A DNA stretch of 64,000 nucleotides from Vibrio lentus (GTDB taxonomy: Bacteria > Pseudomonadota > Gammaproteobacteria > Enterobacterales > Vibrionaceae), in NCBI RefSeq assembly GCF_002875945.1, contig NZ_MCZK01000101.1, positions 186,001 through 250,000 on the forward strand, written 5' to 3'. Positions 47,541 through 54,726 of the stretch are shown one piece after another (position 1 is the stretch's first letter; every line of letters begins with the position of its first letter). The notes beneath the pieces were generated by a model. The model searched no databases and was not told the origin of the DNA. It was given only the letters and a program-made list of their open reading frames with translations. A program made the translations under genes and the position numbers.

Positions 47541-47743
47541 ATGGATAAGTTTTATCTCTAAAATATTAATCAAATAGGCGCATATATGATTTTTCAGTGC
47601 TTATTTTGTTACAAACTTGATTTTTATATGCCTTTTTAACCAATCAAAAGGTCATAAAAGACCATTCTTCTATATCCTATTGCTATAAAGAAAGAGTTGA
47701 TAGATATTGAGTATATTGTGTTGCCAAAGTGTCGGGGGACATC

Positions 47744-48121
47744 ATGGATAAACAGGAAGAGACGCGTGTAGAGTTCGATTACACAACATTTCTTGGCGCC
47801 TCATGCAGTAAAAAATGGACTTTTCTGGAAGCACTCACCACTATTGCCCCAGTGTTCAGTACCGTCTGGCGAGATAGCATTAAAGAGCTGGGCACTCCAG
47901 AGGATCGCTTATGGCAGATGGCATTGAAATCAATGTCTACACGTAAAAGCGATGAATCTAATATTGTCACTTTGCTTAAGCTAGCAAAGTTAGAAGGGAT
48001 CAATGAGCTGAAAGTTGTGATGCCATATTCGCTTGAAGATGAGCAAATTGAGTATATTGAATCACGCAGTCATTTGGTGATTGCAGATAATTCTGGTGAA
48101 GAGTTCACTATCAAGCTTTGA
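47744..48121 (+). CDS. Hypothetical protein, 125 residues
   Basis: Not recognised. Soluble, with an N-terminal beta-like stretch (RVEFDYTTFLGASCSKKWTF), a helical middle (ALTTIAPVFSTVWRDSIKEL) and a C-terminal domain with LKVVMPYSLEDEQIEYIESR that looks like a small alpha-beta module. GGGGGAC lies 3-4 nt upstream of the ATG. It ends in an 18-bp repeat that includes its stop codon and is closed by a strong terminator at 48216. Confidence 0.75.
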   Translation: MDKQEETRVEFDYTTFLGASCSKKWTFLEALTTIAPVFSTVWRDSIKELGTPEDRLWQMALKSMSTRKSDESNIVTLLKLAKLEGINELKVVMPYSLEDEQIEYIESRSHLVIADNSGEEFTIKL

Positions 48122-48159
48122 GCATCAACTAAACTTTGATCATCAACTAAGCTTTGATT
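48107..48159. repeat. 18-bp tandem repeat spanning a stop codon
   Basis: Units ATCAACTAAACTTTGATC (48124-48141) and ATCAACTAAGCTTTGATT (48142-48159) copy the preceding coding end with its TTTGA, which contains the gene's TGA stop (48119-48121). Confidence 0.85.
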
Positions 48160-48215
48160 ACTAACGTTCACGGTTAACGATAGTCATTTAATAGCTTTAA
48201 TGAAATGTACATCGT

Positions 48216-48245
48216 AAAAAGGGCCTCAATATTGAGGCCCTTTTA
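48216..48245. terminator. Bidirectional terminator
   Basis: Stem AAAAGGGCCTCAAT / ATTGAGGCCCTTTT; serves the 47.7-kb gene on plus and purC on minus. Confidence 0.9.
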
Positions 48246-48271
48246 GTATCTGAAATTTGTGCTTACTCGCT

Positions 48272-48319
48272 AGCTTATTAGCTTATTAGCTTATCAGCTT
48301 ATCAGCTTTCTAGCTTGCG
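48272..48319. repeat. 8-bp tandem repeat, AGCTTATT-type x6
   Basis: Six 8-bp units in 48 bp just after the purC stop. Read on the purC strand the unit is AATAAGCT/GATAAGCT, with the TAAGC core of the array at 6441. Confidence 0.9.
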
Positions 48320-48328
48320 ATTAGTCGA

Positions 48329-49432
48329 CTAATCAATTAGCCCGTAATCGGCACGAAGCACATCAATGATTTCTTGTTTTGGATTGTCGCTTAATACAAT
48401 CTCGCCACCGGTGATTTTCGCTGCGATATCAAGGTAAGTACGAGAAAGAGACATCAATGCATCCAAAGGAAGTTCATTGTCACGAGCTAGAGCTTCACGC
48501 TCTGGCATGCGTTCTTTGTTCAACAGAATGTCTGCATCAGGGAAGTAGTTAAGTAAGAACTGACGGAAACCTTCTTTCGAGTTCTCGACGATGTTGCCCT
48601 TGTTGTACTCTTGAGTATCCCAAATACGAGATGAGTCTGGAGTACCTACTTCGTCCATGTAGATCAGCTTTTCTTTACCTTGAGCATCGTTCACGTAGCC
48701 GAACTCAAACTTGGTATCGACAAAGGTTTGATCGACGTTTGCGAGTGCTTGGCTAATTACGTTGAAGCCTTCTTTTAGAAGTTTCTCGTAATGCGCAATG
48801 TCACTTGCTTGAGTAAAGTTGAACGCTGCGAAGTTGTCTTCGATGTTGTTGCGAGTGATGTTCACATCGTCAGCTTCTGGTACACCAGGAATTCCTTTCA
48901 AAATCCCTTTTGTAGAAGGCGTGATTAGAAGCTCAGGTAGCTTTTTGTCTTTCTCAAGGCCTTCAGGCATCTCGATACCGCAGAATTCACGTTCGCCGTT
49001 CGCGTATGCACGCCACATAGATCCTGTGATGTATTGGCGACAAATCGCTTCGATCATGACTGGGCGAGCTTTTTGTACAATCCATACGAATGGGTGAGGG
49101 ATATCAAGAATATGACTGTCAGCAAGGCCGTTGTCTTTAAACAATTTGAACCAGTGGTTAGAGATAGCATTCAGAGCTGCTCCCTTACCAGGAACACCTT
49201 TAAGATTACCTTCACCACGCCAAATACAATCAAACGCAGAGATACGGTCACTGATCACCATGATGGCTAAAGGCGCATCTGGCGCTACATTGTAGCCTTT
49301 CTCTTTAATTAGTCGTTGGCTATCTTCTTCAGTTAACCAGTAGACCGAACGAACCTTACCACTGTGGACAGGTTTATCAGTACGGATTGGTAGGTCATCA
49401 TTTACGGCAAGAACTTGATCAGCAAGGCTCAT
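48329..49432 (-). CDS. purC: SAICAR synthetase (phosphoribosylaminoimidazole-succinocarboxamide synthase)
   Basis: ATP-dependent purine biosynthesis enzyme that joins CAIR and aspartate. 367 residues: this long form is found in vibrios and relatives, whereas E. coli PurC has 237. Motifs: [40 protein letters not shown] and [15 protein letters not shown] PurR box lies about 100 bp upstream of the start. The gene's stop is followed by the 8-bp repeat array and a terminator. Confidence 0.95.
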   Translation of the reverse strand: MSLADQVLAVNDDLPIRTDKPVHSGKVRSVYWLTEEDSQRLIKEKGYNVAPDAPLAIMVISDRISAFDCIWRGEGNLKGVPGKGAALNAISNHWFKLFKDNGLADSHILDIPHPFVWIVQKARPVMIEAICRQYITGSMWRAYANGEREFCGIEMPEGLEKDKKLPELLITPSTKGILKGIPGVPEADDVNITRNNIEDNFAAFNFTQASDIAHYEKLLKEGFNVISQALANVDQTFVDTKFEFGYVNDAQGKEKLIYMDEVGTPDSSRIWDTQEYNKGNIVENSKEGFRQFLLNYFPDADILLNKERMPEREALARDNELPLDALMSLSRTYLDIAAKITGGEIVLSDNPKQEIIDVLRADYGLID

Positions 49433-49532
49433 TTAGACATTCCTATCTTTTATCAAACGTCATACAGAGAAGTGCGGTGTGCACATGATTAGACGGGCAT
49501 TATACCCAATCTACTATTTGCTTCCAGATAAA

Positions 49533-49548
49533 AAGCAAACGATTGCTA
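49533..49548 (-). promoter_or_regulatory. PurR box upstream of purC
   Basis: AAGCAAACGATTGCTA matches 12 of 16 positions of the PurR consensus ACGCAAACGTTTGCGT, with the central CAAACG intact. Confidence 0.65.
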
Positions 49549-49564
49549 ATTCTATTGATCAAAT

Positions 49565-49618
49565 AAAAACCCCCGCCTAACTATTCGCTAGAAAATTAGC
49601 GAATTGTAGGGCAGGGGA
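49565..49618 (-). terminator. Terminator downstream of the SulA-like gene
   Basis: Long imperfect stem with core AATTCGCTA / TAGCGAATA and outer GC-rich arms; the minus strand ends in GGGGGTTTTTATTTG. Confidence 0.75.
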
Positions 49619-49702
49619 AGGCAGTATGTTTGGACTGGTTTTGGAGCCATGCTGTCAAGTTAACTTAAGTTTGTTAGCTAAAAGATTGAGCTATGTTTCT
49701 GT

Positions 49703-49728
49703 GCTAAATTGTTAAGCCAAATTGTTAA
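49703..49728. repeat. 13-bp tandem repeat x2
   Basis: GCTAAATTGTTAA followed by GCCAAATTGTTAA, about a dozen bases past the stop of the SulA-like gene. Confidence 0.75.
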
Positions 49729-49739
49729 GCGAGGCTGGC

Positions 49740-50147
49740 TTAGTGAATACGCTCTGAAGTTTCATCAATGAAGAACACTTCGCATTGAAAGCGTTGGCCT
49801 AACGTTCTTAGGTATTGTTGGCTGAATGAGTCGATAGACGTACTCGCAACGATTGCGCTCGCGTTTCCTGAGCGTATTGCTTTCTCGACTGTTTCTACTT
49901 CATTCATTTGGTTCGACGCTTTCATATGGATAACTCGCTCGCAGCAAACATTGTGTTGCTTAAGCTGCTTAGCAGATGGCCTTGGCGTTTGAGCAGTAAA
50001 CAGCAACCATTGATGTTGATTGGACAGCAACGCCATTCTTGCGAACAACGCTTCCTCGTTTGAGTTTTTGCTTTTACGAGAAATTGATGTAAATGCGCAG
50101 TGAACTAGCGGGCTAGAGTGTTGGGCTTTAACGTGTGCTTGAATCAT
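49740..50147 (-). CDS. SulA-like SOS cell-division inhibitor
   Basis: 135 residues. The middle (HQWLLFTAQTPRPSAKQLKQHN, then VETVEKAIRSGNASAIVA) has the pattern of SulA, which binds FtsZ and blocks septation after DNA damage. The rest is divergent from E. coli SulA. A perfect LexA box lies at 50169, 22 nt from the start codon, and AAGGACAGC precedes the ATG. That regulation strongly supports an SOS role. A terminator and short repeat follow. Confidence 0.87.
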   Translation of the reverse strand: MIQAHVKAQHSSPLVHCAFTSISRKSKNSNEEALFARMALLSNQHQWLLFTAQTPRPSAKQLKQHNVCCERVIHMKASNQMNEVETVEKAIRSGNASAIVASTSIDSFSQQYLRTLGQRFQCEVFFIDETSERIH

Positions 50148-50168
50148 TTTGCTGTCCTTATATACATG

Positions 50169-50184
50169 CTGTATGTGTATACAG
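50169..50184 (-). promoter_or_regulatory. LexA (SOS) box of the SulA-like gene
   Basis: CTGTATGTGTATACAG is a perfect CTGT-N8-ACAG site. Its 3' half with the flank, GTGTATACAGTAGTTTTT (50175-50192), recurs at 50352-50369. Confidence 0.85.
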
Positions 50185-50343
50185 TAGTTTTTGTTGCTTA
50201 TAAGATCAAGCAGTTTTTGTGGGATTATTGGTCGTTTTCTTGCGGATGAGTAACTGGTTTTTATTTAAGTTATTGATATTTAATTGAAAGTTAAATTTGA
50301 CTGATTTTTCTATTTTGTCTCATAAATTGAAAAAATGTGATTT

Positions 50344-50398
50344 CTATACAGGTGTATACAGTAGTTTTTACAGAAAAGTACTGTATACACATGTATAG
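50344..50398. repeat. 20-bp inverted repeat with LexA-like half-sites
   Basis: Left arm CTATACAGGTGTATACAGTA and right arm TACTGTATACACATGTATAG are reverse complements at 19 of 20 positions, with 15 bp between. Each arm contains TATACAG or CTGTATA half-sites, but neither is a full LexA box. Confidence 0.8.
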
Positions 50399-50428
50399 AA
50401 GATAAGAAGATAAGAAGATAAGAAGATA
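50397..50428. repeat. 8-bp tandem repeat, AGAAGATA x4
   Basis: Four perfect 8-bp units abutting the inverted repeat. Phased as TAAGAAGA it resembles the other 8-bp arrays. Confidence 0.9.
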
Positions 50429-50442
50429 AATCCCAGATACAA

Positions 50443-50465
50443 AAAAAGCGCCTTGGGCGCTTTCT
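50443..50465 (-). terminator. Terminator of the 62-residue zinc-ribbon gene
   Basis: Stem AAAGCGCC / GGCGCTTT with T-run on the minus strand. Confidence 0.85.
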
Positions 50466-50484
50466 TATATTTCAACGGTGTTAC

Positions 50485-50673
50485 TTATCTCAGTGTCGCT
50501 TGGGAGAGTTTTGTTCTCATTTCCATTTCACCAATATTGAACTGGCGAACATCAATGGTTGCAATATCATTGCACTCTTTACATGCATGATGACACTTAC
50601 CATCTAGGTAGTCGTGCTTTTTTACTAGGCTTGGCTTTTTGCACCAATCACAAACGCCTTCTATTGTGAACAT
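50485..50673 (-). CDS. Small zinc-ribbon-like protein
   Basis: 62 residues. Two cysteine pairs (VCDWCKKP and HHACKECND) fit a zinc ribbon. AGGAGAAAAT lies right before the ATG, a strong ribosome-binding site, and a terminator closes it. Its role is unknown. Confidence 0.75.
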   Translation of the reverse strand: MFTIEGVCDWCKKPSLVKKHDYLDGKCHHACKECNDIATIDVRQFNIGEMEMRTKLSQATLR

Positions 50674-50838
50674 ATTTTCTCCTCACCTGTTTAAGTCAGG
50701 TGTATTTTCGGCGCAAATTATGACACAAGTAAGACCCATTAGTTAATAGTTTGTTACCCGTTTTTGAGAGGGGGATCGATTGCAACACTAATAAAATCGG
50801 TATCTTTGCGATCTTGGAAAATGAATATGTGTAGTTGT

Positions 50839-51969
50839 TTACGGTTTTGTAACATTTTGTAAAATGGTTTTTAGCGCATTGTTCAAACGTTTCATTTCTT
50901 CGTCACATCCATGACCGTCAGGGTGATAGATTTTAGAGAGTTGTTTGTATCGAATCTTAATGCTTTTTTGGTCAGGAATAGAGCTAGGTGTGTACCCAAA
51001 TAGAGCGCAGGCTACTTGCAAAGCATTCAGACCTTTGTTGTTTTTCTGCTTCTTCAATTCGTTATAGATGGTTTGAAGCTGGCGCTTTTGCTGCTTGATT
51101 GTGAAGTCTTTCGCACTAAGCTGCGCTTCAAGTGTCTGTTGCTGCTGATTCAACTCACCAGACTTCAGAACCTGTCTCTTTCGCGAGATCACCAGAGTCG
51201 CGCTGATACTCAAGGTCGCAATCAGTAGGGCCAACGCAGCACCAATCATATAGTCAGAGCTGGTTAGATTAGAACTGGTGAGGTTAGAGCGTGTCGCTTG
51301 GTTAGATTGCATTTGGTTAGATTGCACTTGCTGAGATAGCCCCTGACTGGTGTCTATTTCAGAGCCGATGCTGTCATCGAGCTGTTCTATTGAAGATATC
51401 TGCTTGGCACGCTGTTGGTTGAATTGTGCTTCTAGAACGCGATTGTAACCCTCTTCTGCATTAGGATTGTCTTTTAAGGCCGCTTCATACCATAACTGCG
51501 CCGCATCTAGCGGTTGCAGTAGCTCTTTATCAAGTGAGGATTCATAGATCTTTGCCACCTCATTGGGAGCGCGCTTGTTGCCTTGTAGCGCTGCTTTGAT
51601 GAACCATTCCAAGGCAAGCTTGTTATCTTGCTCGACACTTGTCCCCGCCAAGTACCACTCACCCAGTTTAAATTGTGCATCTGCATTGCCGTTATCCGCT
51701 GACTGCGAGTACCAATAGAATGCGTCATCGATGTTTTTAGGCACGTCAGTACCCAGTTCATAAGACTGGGCTAATTGATACTGAGACACTGGGTTTTGAG
51801 GTTGTGAGTCTTGAGGTTGTCGATCTTGAGGTGGTGACGCTAACGAAAGTTCAGCACTGCTTTCAGCATGAACGAAATGTGGGGTGAACAATTGTATCGT
51901 AGAAAAGACTAGGGCTAGAAATAGAGTTCTAAGAAGTGACGATGACCAGAAGTTGGATAAGATAAGCAA
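50839..51969 (-). CDS. Transmembrane protein with periplasmic Sel1 repeats and a cytoplasmic J-domain
   Basis: 376 residues with an unusual layout. Residues 1-35 are a signal-like hydrophobic stretch ending VHA. Sel1-type repeats follow at about 62-178 (YQLAQSYELGTDVPKNIDDAFYWY, AQFKLGEWYLAGTSVEQDNKLALEWF). A polar Asn/Gln/Ser linker leads to one membrane helix at about 240-262, a coiled coil (LNQQQQTLEAQLSAKDFTIKQQ) and a C-terminal J-domain-like segment with the essential HPD at 349-351 (KIYHPDGHG). If the HPD is functional it would stimulate a DnaK. The start is problematic: only TTG 51969 is available before an upstream stop and there is no Shine-Dalgarno. The gene is single and downstream of OmpA-type lipoprotein. 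Confidence 0.8.
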   Translation of the reverse strand: MLILSNFWSSSLLRTLFLALVFSTIQLFTPHFVHAESSAELSLASPPQDRQPQDSQPQNPVSQYQLAQSYELGTDVPKNIDDAFYWYSQSADNGNADAQFKLGEWYLAGTSVEQDNKLALEWFIKAALQGNKRAPNEVAKIYESSLDKELLQPLDAAQLWYEAALKDNPNAEEGYNRVLEAQFNQQRAKQISSIEQLDDSIGSEIDTSQGLSQQVQSNQMQSNQATRSNLTSSNLTSSDYMIGAALALLIATLSISATLVISRKRQVLKSGELNQQQQTLEAQLSAKDFTIKQQKRQLQTIYNELKKQKNNKGLNALQVACALFGYTPSSIPDQKSIKIRYKQLSKIYHPDGHGCDEEMKRLNNALKTILQNVTKP

Positions 51970-51983
51970 AAGATAAGTCTCGT

Positions 51984-52120
51984 AAAAAAGCCCAGTGCCG
52001 ATGTATCAGGATGAATACGCTATGTGGCTGAGTGTTAAGTCGTAACGCTTAAAATAAGCTATACGAATGACAAGCAACTATATAGTGGTTAATTCAATAG
52101 ATAAAGGTAACTGGGCTTTA
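51984..52120 (-). terminator. Possible long-range terminator of the OmpA-type lipoprotein gene
   Basis: AAAGCCCAGT (51987-51996) and ACTGGGCTTT (52110-52119) form a perfect 10-bp inverted repeat 113 nt apart; on the minus strand the second arm is followed by TTT. The wide loop makes it uncertain. Confidence 0.4.
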
Positions 52121-52126
52121 ATCGTG

Positions 52127-52795
52127 CTACTTAAGCGGCAAGATTTGAATTTCTACGCGACGGTTACAAGCGCGACCTTGAGACGTGTTGTTGTCACATA
52201 GAGGGTAACGTTCACCGTTACCACGTGCAATGGCACGGCCTGCAGCGACATCTTGAGAAATCAAGAATGCACGAACAGATTCAGCACGACGCTCAGAAAG
52301 GATTTGGTTCGATGATTCACTGCCAGTGCTGTCAGTGTGACCTTCGATCACTAGGCTAGTGTCTGGGTATTCAACTAAGATACGAGCAACACCGCGAAGT
52401 GTGTTGTGAATGCTTGACTCTAAAGCGTAAGAACTTGATTCGAAGCCAATGCCGTTTTCTAGACGAAGTAGCAGTTGATTTTCGCCAACACGCTCTACTT
52501 GAACGCCAGAGTTCATGAGCTCTTCACGAAGTGCCGCTTCTTGTCGATCAAAGTAGTAACCAATACCACCGCCAACAGCTGCACCACCTGCCGCGCCAAT
52601 CAGTGCACGTTTACCACGATCTTTAGAGTTGTCACCAGTAGCAGCACCAGCAACGGCACCAGCGATTGCACCAATTAGAGCGCCTTGAGTTGCAGAGTTA
52701 GTCTCAGATTCGCCAGTTGTAGCGTTTTGGCGTTGAGTTGCCTGACAACCCGTTAGAGCGACAGTAAGCGCGAGGGCTAGTGTGATTTTTTTCAA
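52127..52795 (-). CDS. OmpA-type lipoprotein with glycine zipper (YiaD-like)
   Basis: 222 residues. LTGC lipobox follows a short signal, then a Gly/Ala zipper (GALIGAIAGAVAGAATGD and ALIGAAGGAAVGGGIGYYF) and a C-terminal peptidoglycan-binding OmpA domain (VIEGHTDSTGSESSNQILSERRAESV). It should sit in the outer membrane and hold the cell wall. It is a single gene. Confidence 0.92.
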   Translation of the reverse strand: MKKITLALALTVALTGCQATQRQNATTGESETNSATQGALIGAIAGAVAGAATGDNSKDRGKRALIGAAGGAAVGGGIGYYFDRQEAALREELMNSGVQVERVGENQLLLRLENGIGFESSSYALESSIHNTLRGVARILVEYPDTSLVIEGHTDSTGSESSNQILSERRAESVRAFLISQDVAAGRAIARGNGERYPLCDNNTSQGRACNRRVEIQILPLK

Positions 52796-52909
52796 CGTAT
52801 TTCTCCATCATGTACTTCTGTCAAACATATAAGTAACGAATGACAACAATTAGTCCTGTAAGTCTTAATGATGGTTTTTATCAATACGTTGAAGCAATGT
52901 AAAGTGGCA

Positions 52910-53599
52910 CTATGATTTAGTTATCTTTTTAACTGCTTGGGCACCGCCAACTGGACGATTAACAGACAACTTGCGACCTTTTTTCAAACCAACTTCGTAG
53001 TCAGCAGTGAGGTTTTTCATCGCTTCTCTTAGTTGTTGTTTGAAGGTTTCACGGTCAATATTTTCAAATTCTTTATCAATGTAGTTATTGATTTTGTTGT
53101 TTGACTCGTCGTCCGGGGTAATGGTTGGCAACTTTTCAAGCGCACCTTCTACCCAGCCAGAAACGTAAGAATTTACGCGACGAGTGACTTCGAGTGAACC
53201 TGTACCTGATCCCGCAAAGCTGTTTCTGAATTGGCCGGTATGCTCGTTCAATTCACGATAAATGATGTCGAAAGCAAAGGCAGCAAAGATAGCGCGGTCG
53301 GCTTCACCAATGAATTCCACACGCTTAAGGCCTTTGTGGTTCAGTAATACGGCTTCTACACCAAACTTAGTGTTGATACCACGAATAACGCGCAGCAGAG
53401 TAGAGCTGATGTTTGCCGGCAACAGGTGACTGGATTGAGTTTTCCCCATTTTGATAAATTCAATATCGTCTTTCTCGAGACCATATTTCAGCATCAAGTT
53501 ATGCGCCATCTTTATTGCATTGGCTGCTTCGTTGACGTTCGCTGAATTTCCAAGCTCAAGACACTTGGCTATTTTCTTTAGGGCTTTTTTCTTATCCAT
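52910..53599 (-). CDS. DUF2786 protein
   Basis: 229 residues, no signal. N-terminal helix KKALKKIAKCLELGNSANVNEAANAIKMAHNLML written in part matches DUF2786, a domain also found in phage and mobile-element proteins. The C-terminus is basic and unstructured (KKGRKLSVNRPVGGAQAVKK). Function unknown. The start ATG at 53599 seems fine. Confidence 0.85.
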   Translation of the reverse strand: MDKKKALKKIAKCLELGNSANVNEAANAIKMAHNLMLKYGLEKDDIEFIKMGKTQSSHLLPANISSTLLRVIRGINTKFGVEAVLLNHKGLKRVEFIGEADRAIFAAFAFDIIYRELNEHTGQFRNSFAGSGTGSLEVTRRVNSYVSGWVEGALEKLPTITPDDESNNKINNYIDKEFENIDRETFKQQLREAMKNLTADYEVGLKKGRKLSVNRPVGGAQAVKKITKS

Positions 53600-53749
53600 C
53601 GACTACTTAATCATTACCGCAAATTTTGAAAAGTCCGACATTTTACATGTTTTGTCAGGTAACAGAAAGCCCAAACTGGTTTGGATCGTATTAAAAGGGC
53701 CCTGATGGGAGTGTGGAAGGCGATCTAGAGGGGCAATGTTGAGAGGCAA

Positions 53750-53781
53750 TAAAAAACGCCATCAAGAGCATTGATGGCGTT
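53750..53781 (-). terminator. Terminator of the DUF3334 gene
   Basis: Perfect stem AACGCCATCAA / TTGATGGCGTT; T-run on the minus strand. Confidence 0.9.
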
Positions 53782-53820
53782 AGTGACACAATTTTTTATT
53801 ATGGCTAGAGCTTTAGCAAA

Positions 53821-54504
53821 CTAGATCCCAAGTTCATCGAGTAGATCTGCTGCTGCATCGTTACCTGAGCTTTGTGCTGGTTTGTTCGCTTCTTGCATTT
53901 TTTTCTGAGTCGCTTCAAGAATGCTATCTGGACATTCGTCTTCAGCGATTTCAAATTCTTCCAATTGGATGAATTCTGTCTTATCCATTGCAAGCTCAAG
54001 ATAGAAGATGTTGTTGTTTGCCGTCGAGAAAGTCACGCGGCGAGCTTGTGGACGATCGAGGTTAGTATCAACTGAAAGGTTCACTTGCTTGTTCAGTGCC
54101 AGCATTTTCGGTTGGTTTTGCGTGATGTTGGTTTGCAGTTCCTTGCGAATTTTGTTCGTGAAATCACCAACCAGTTGGTTCATTAACTCGCCCAAAACAT
54201 CGCCCACTTCGTCAGACGTGTGAAGCACTGCTAGCTCATCTTCTGGCATGCCCATGTTACGCATGTAATTGGTATAGATCTCTAGCGCTGCTTTAGACGT
54301 AAAATTGATAACAACAAGACCAGAAAAGCCGCCGTCAAATAAAACGAAGCAACCAAAATCTGGTTTAAGACTGGTCTTGTTAATCTTTTGCACCATAGCT
54401 GAATAGGACACCTGAGAAGCCGTCGCTGAAGTGAGTACGCTTGAGACTGATTGGCATAGCTTAAGAAGAATATCTTCAGTTGTGACTGTTTTGTTTTTTT
54501 TCAT
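53821..54504 (-). CDS. DUF3334 protein, CheX/CheC-like
   Basis: 227 residues. The segment SDEVGDVLGELMNQLVGDF resembles the helical signature of CheC/CheX phosphatases, where E and N residues act on CheY-P, and the family DUF3334 sits in that superfamily. A role in chemotaxis or a similar phospho-signal is plausible but not shown. The C-terminus carries a flexible acidic tail ending DLLDELGI. ATG 54504 is the start. Confidence 0.82.
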   Translation of the reverse strand: MKKNKTVTTEDILLKLCQSVSSVLTSATASQVSYSAMVQKINKTSLKPDFGCFVLFDGGFSGLVVINFTSKAALEIYTNYMRNMGMPEDELAVLHTSDEVGDVLGELMNQLVGDFTNKIRKELQTNITQNQPKMLALNKQVNLSVDTNLDRPQARRVTFSTANNNIFYLELAMDKTEFIQLEEFEIAEDECPDSILEATQKKMQEANKPAQSSGNDAAADLLDELGI

Positions 54505-54726
54505 TGTTATGTGCTCATGGAGATGTCTTAAACAAAATGTTATTCAGTATATCGCGACTGAATTAAGACGAAAGTGACTATTTCTCCATTCTTGCATTCA
54601 GATTCTGATTTGATCATCTTTTTATATGATCTTAATAGTAGTAAAGTGACGAAATTCAAAGAAAATTATTAAAAATCTCAGATAACCCAATGCTGATAGG
54701 ATCAGCGAAGTAGGGGCAGGAAGCAA

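Larger units (their letters stand above)
49433..49739. other. purC promoter region
   Basis: Contains the PurR box at 49533, the long terminator of the SulA-like gene and a 13-bp repeat near 49703. No gene seen. Confidence 0.6.
50148..50484. other. Control region of the SulA-like gene
   Basis: Holds the LexA box, an 18-bp direct repeat of its right half, a 20-bp inverted repeat and an 8-bp tandem repeat, then the terminator of the small zinc-ribbon gene. Confidence 0.7.
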
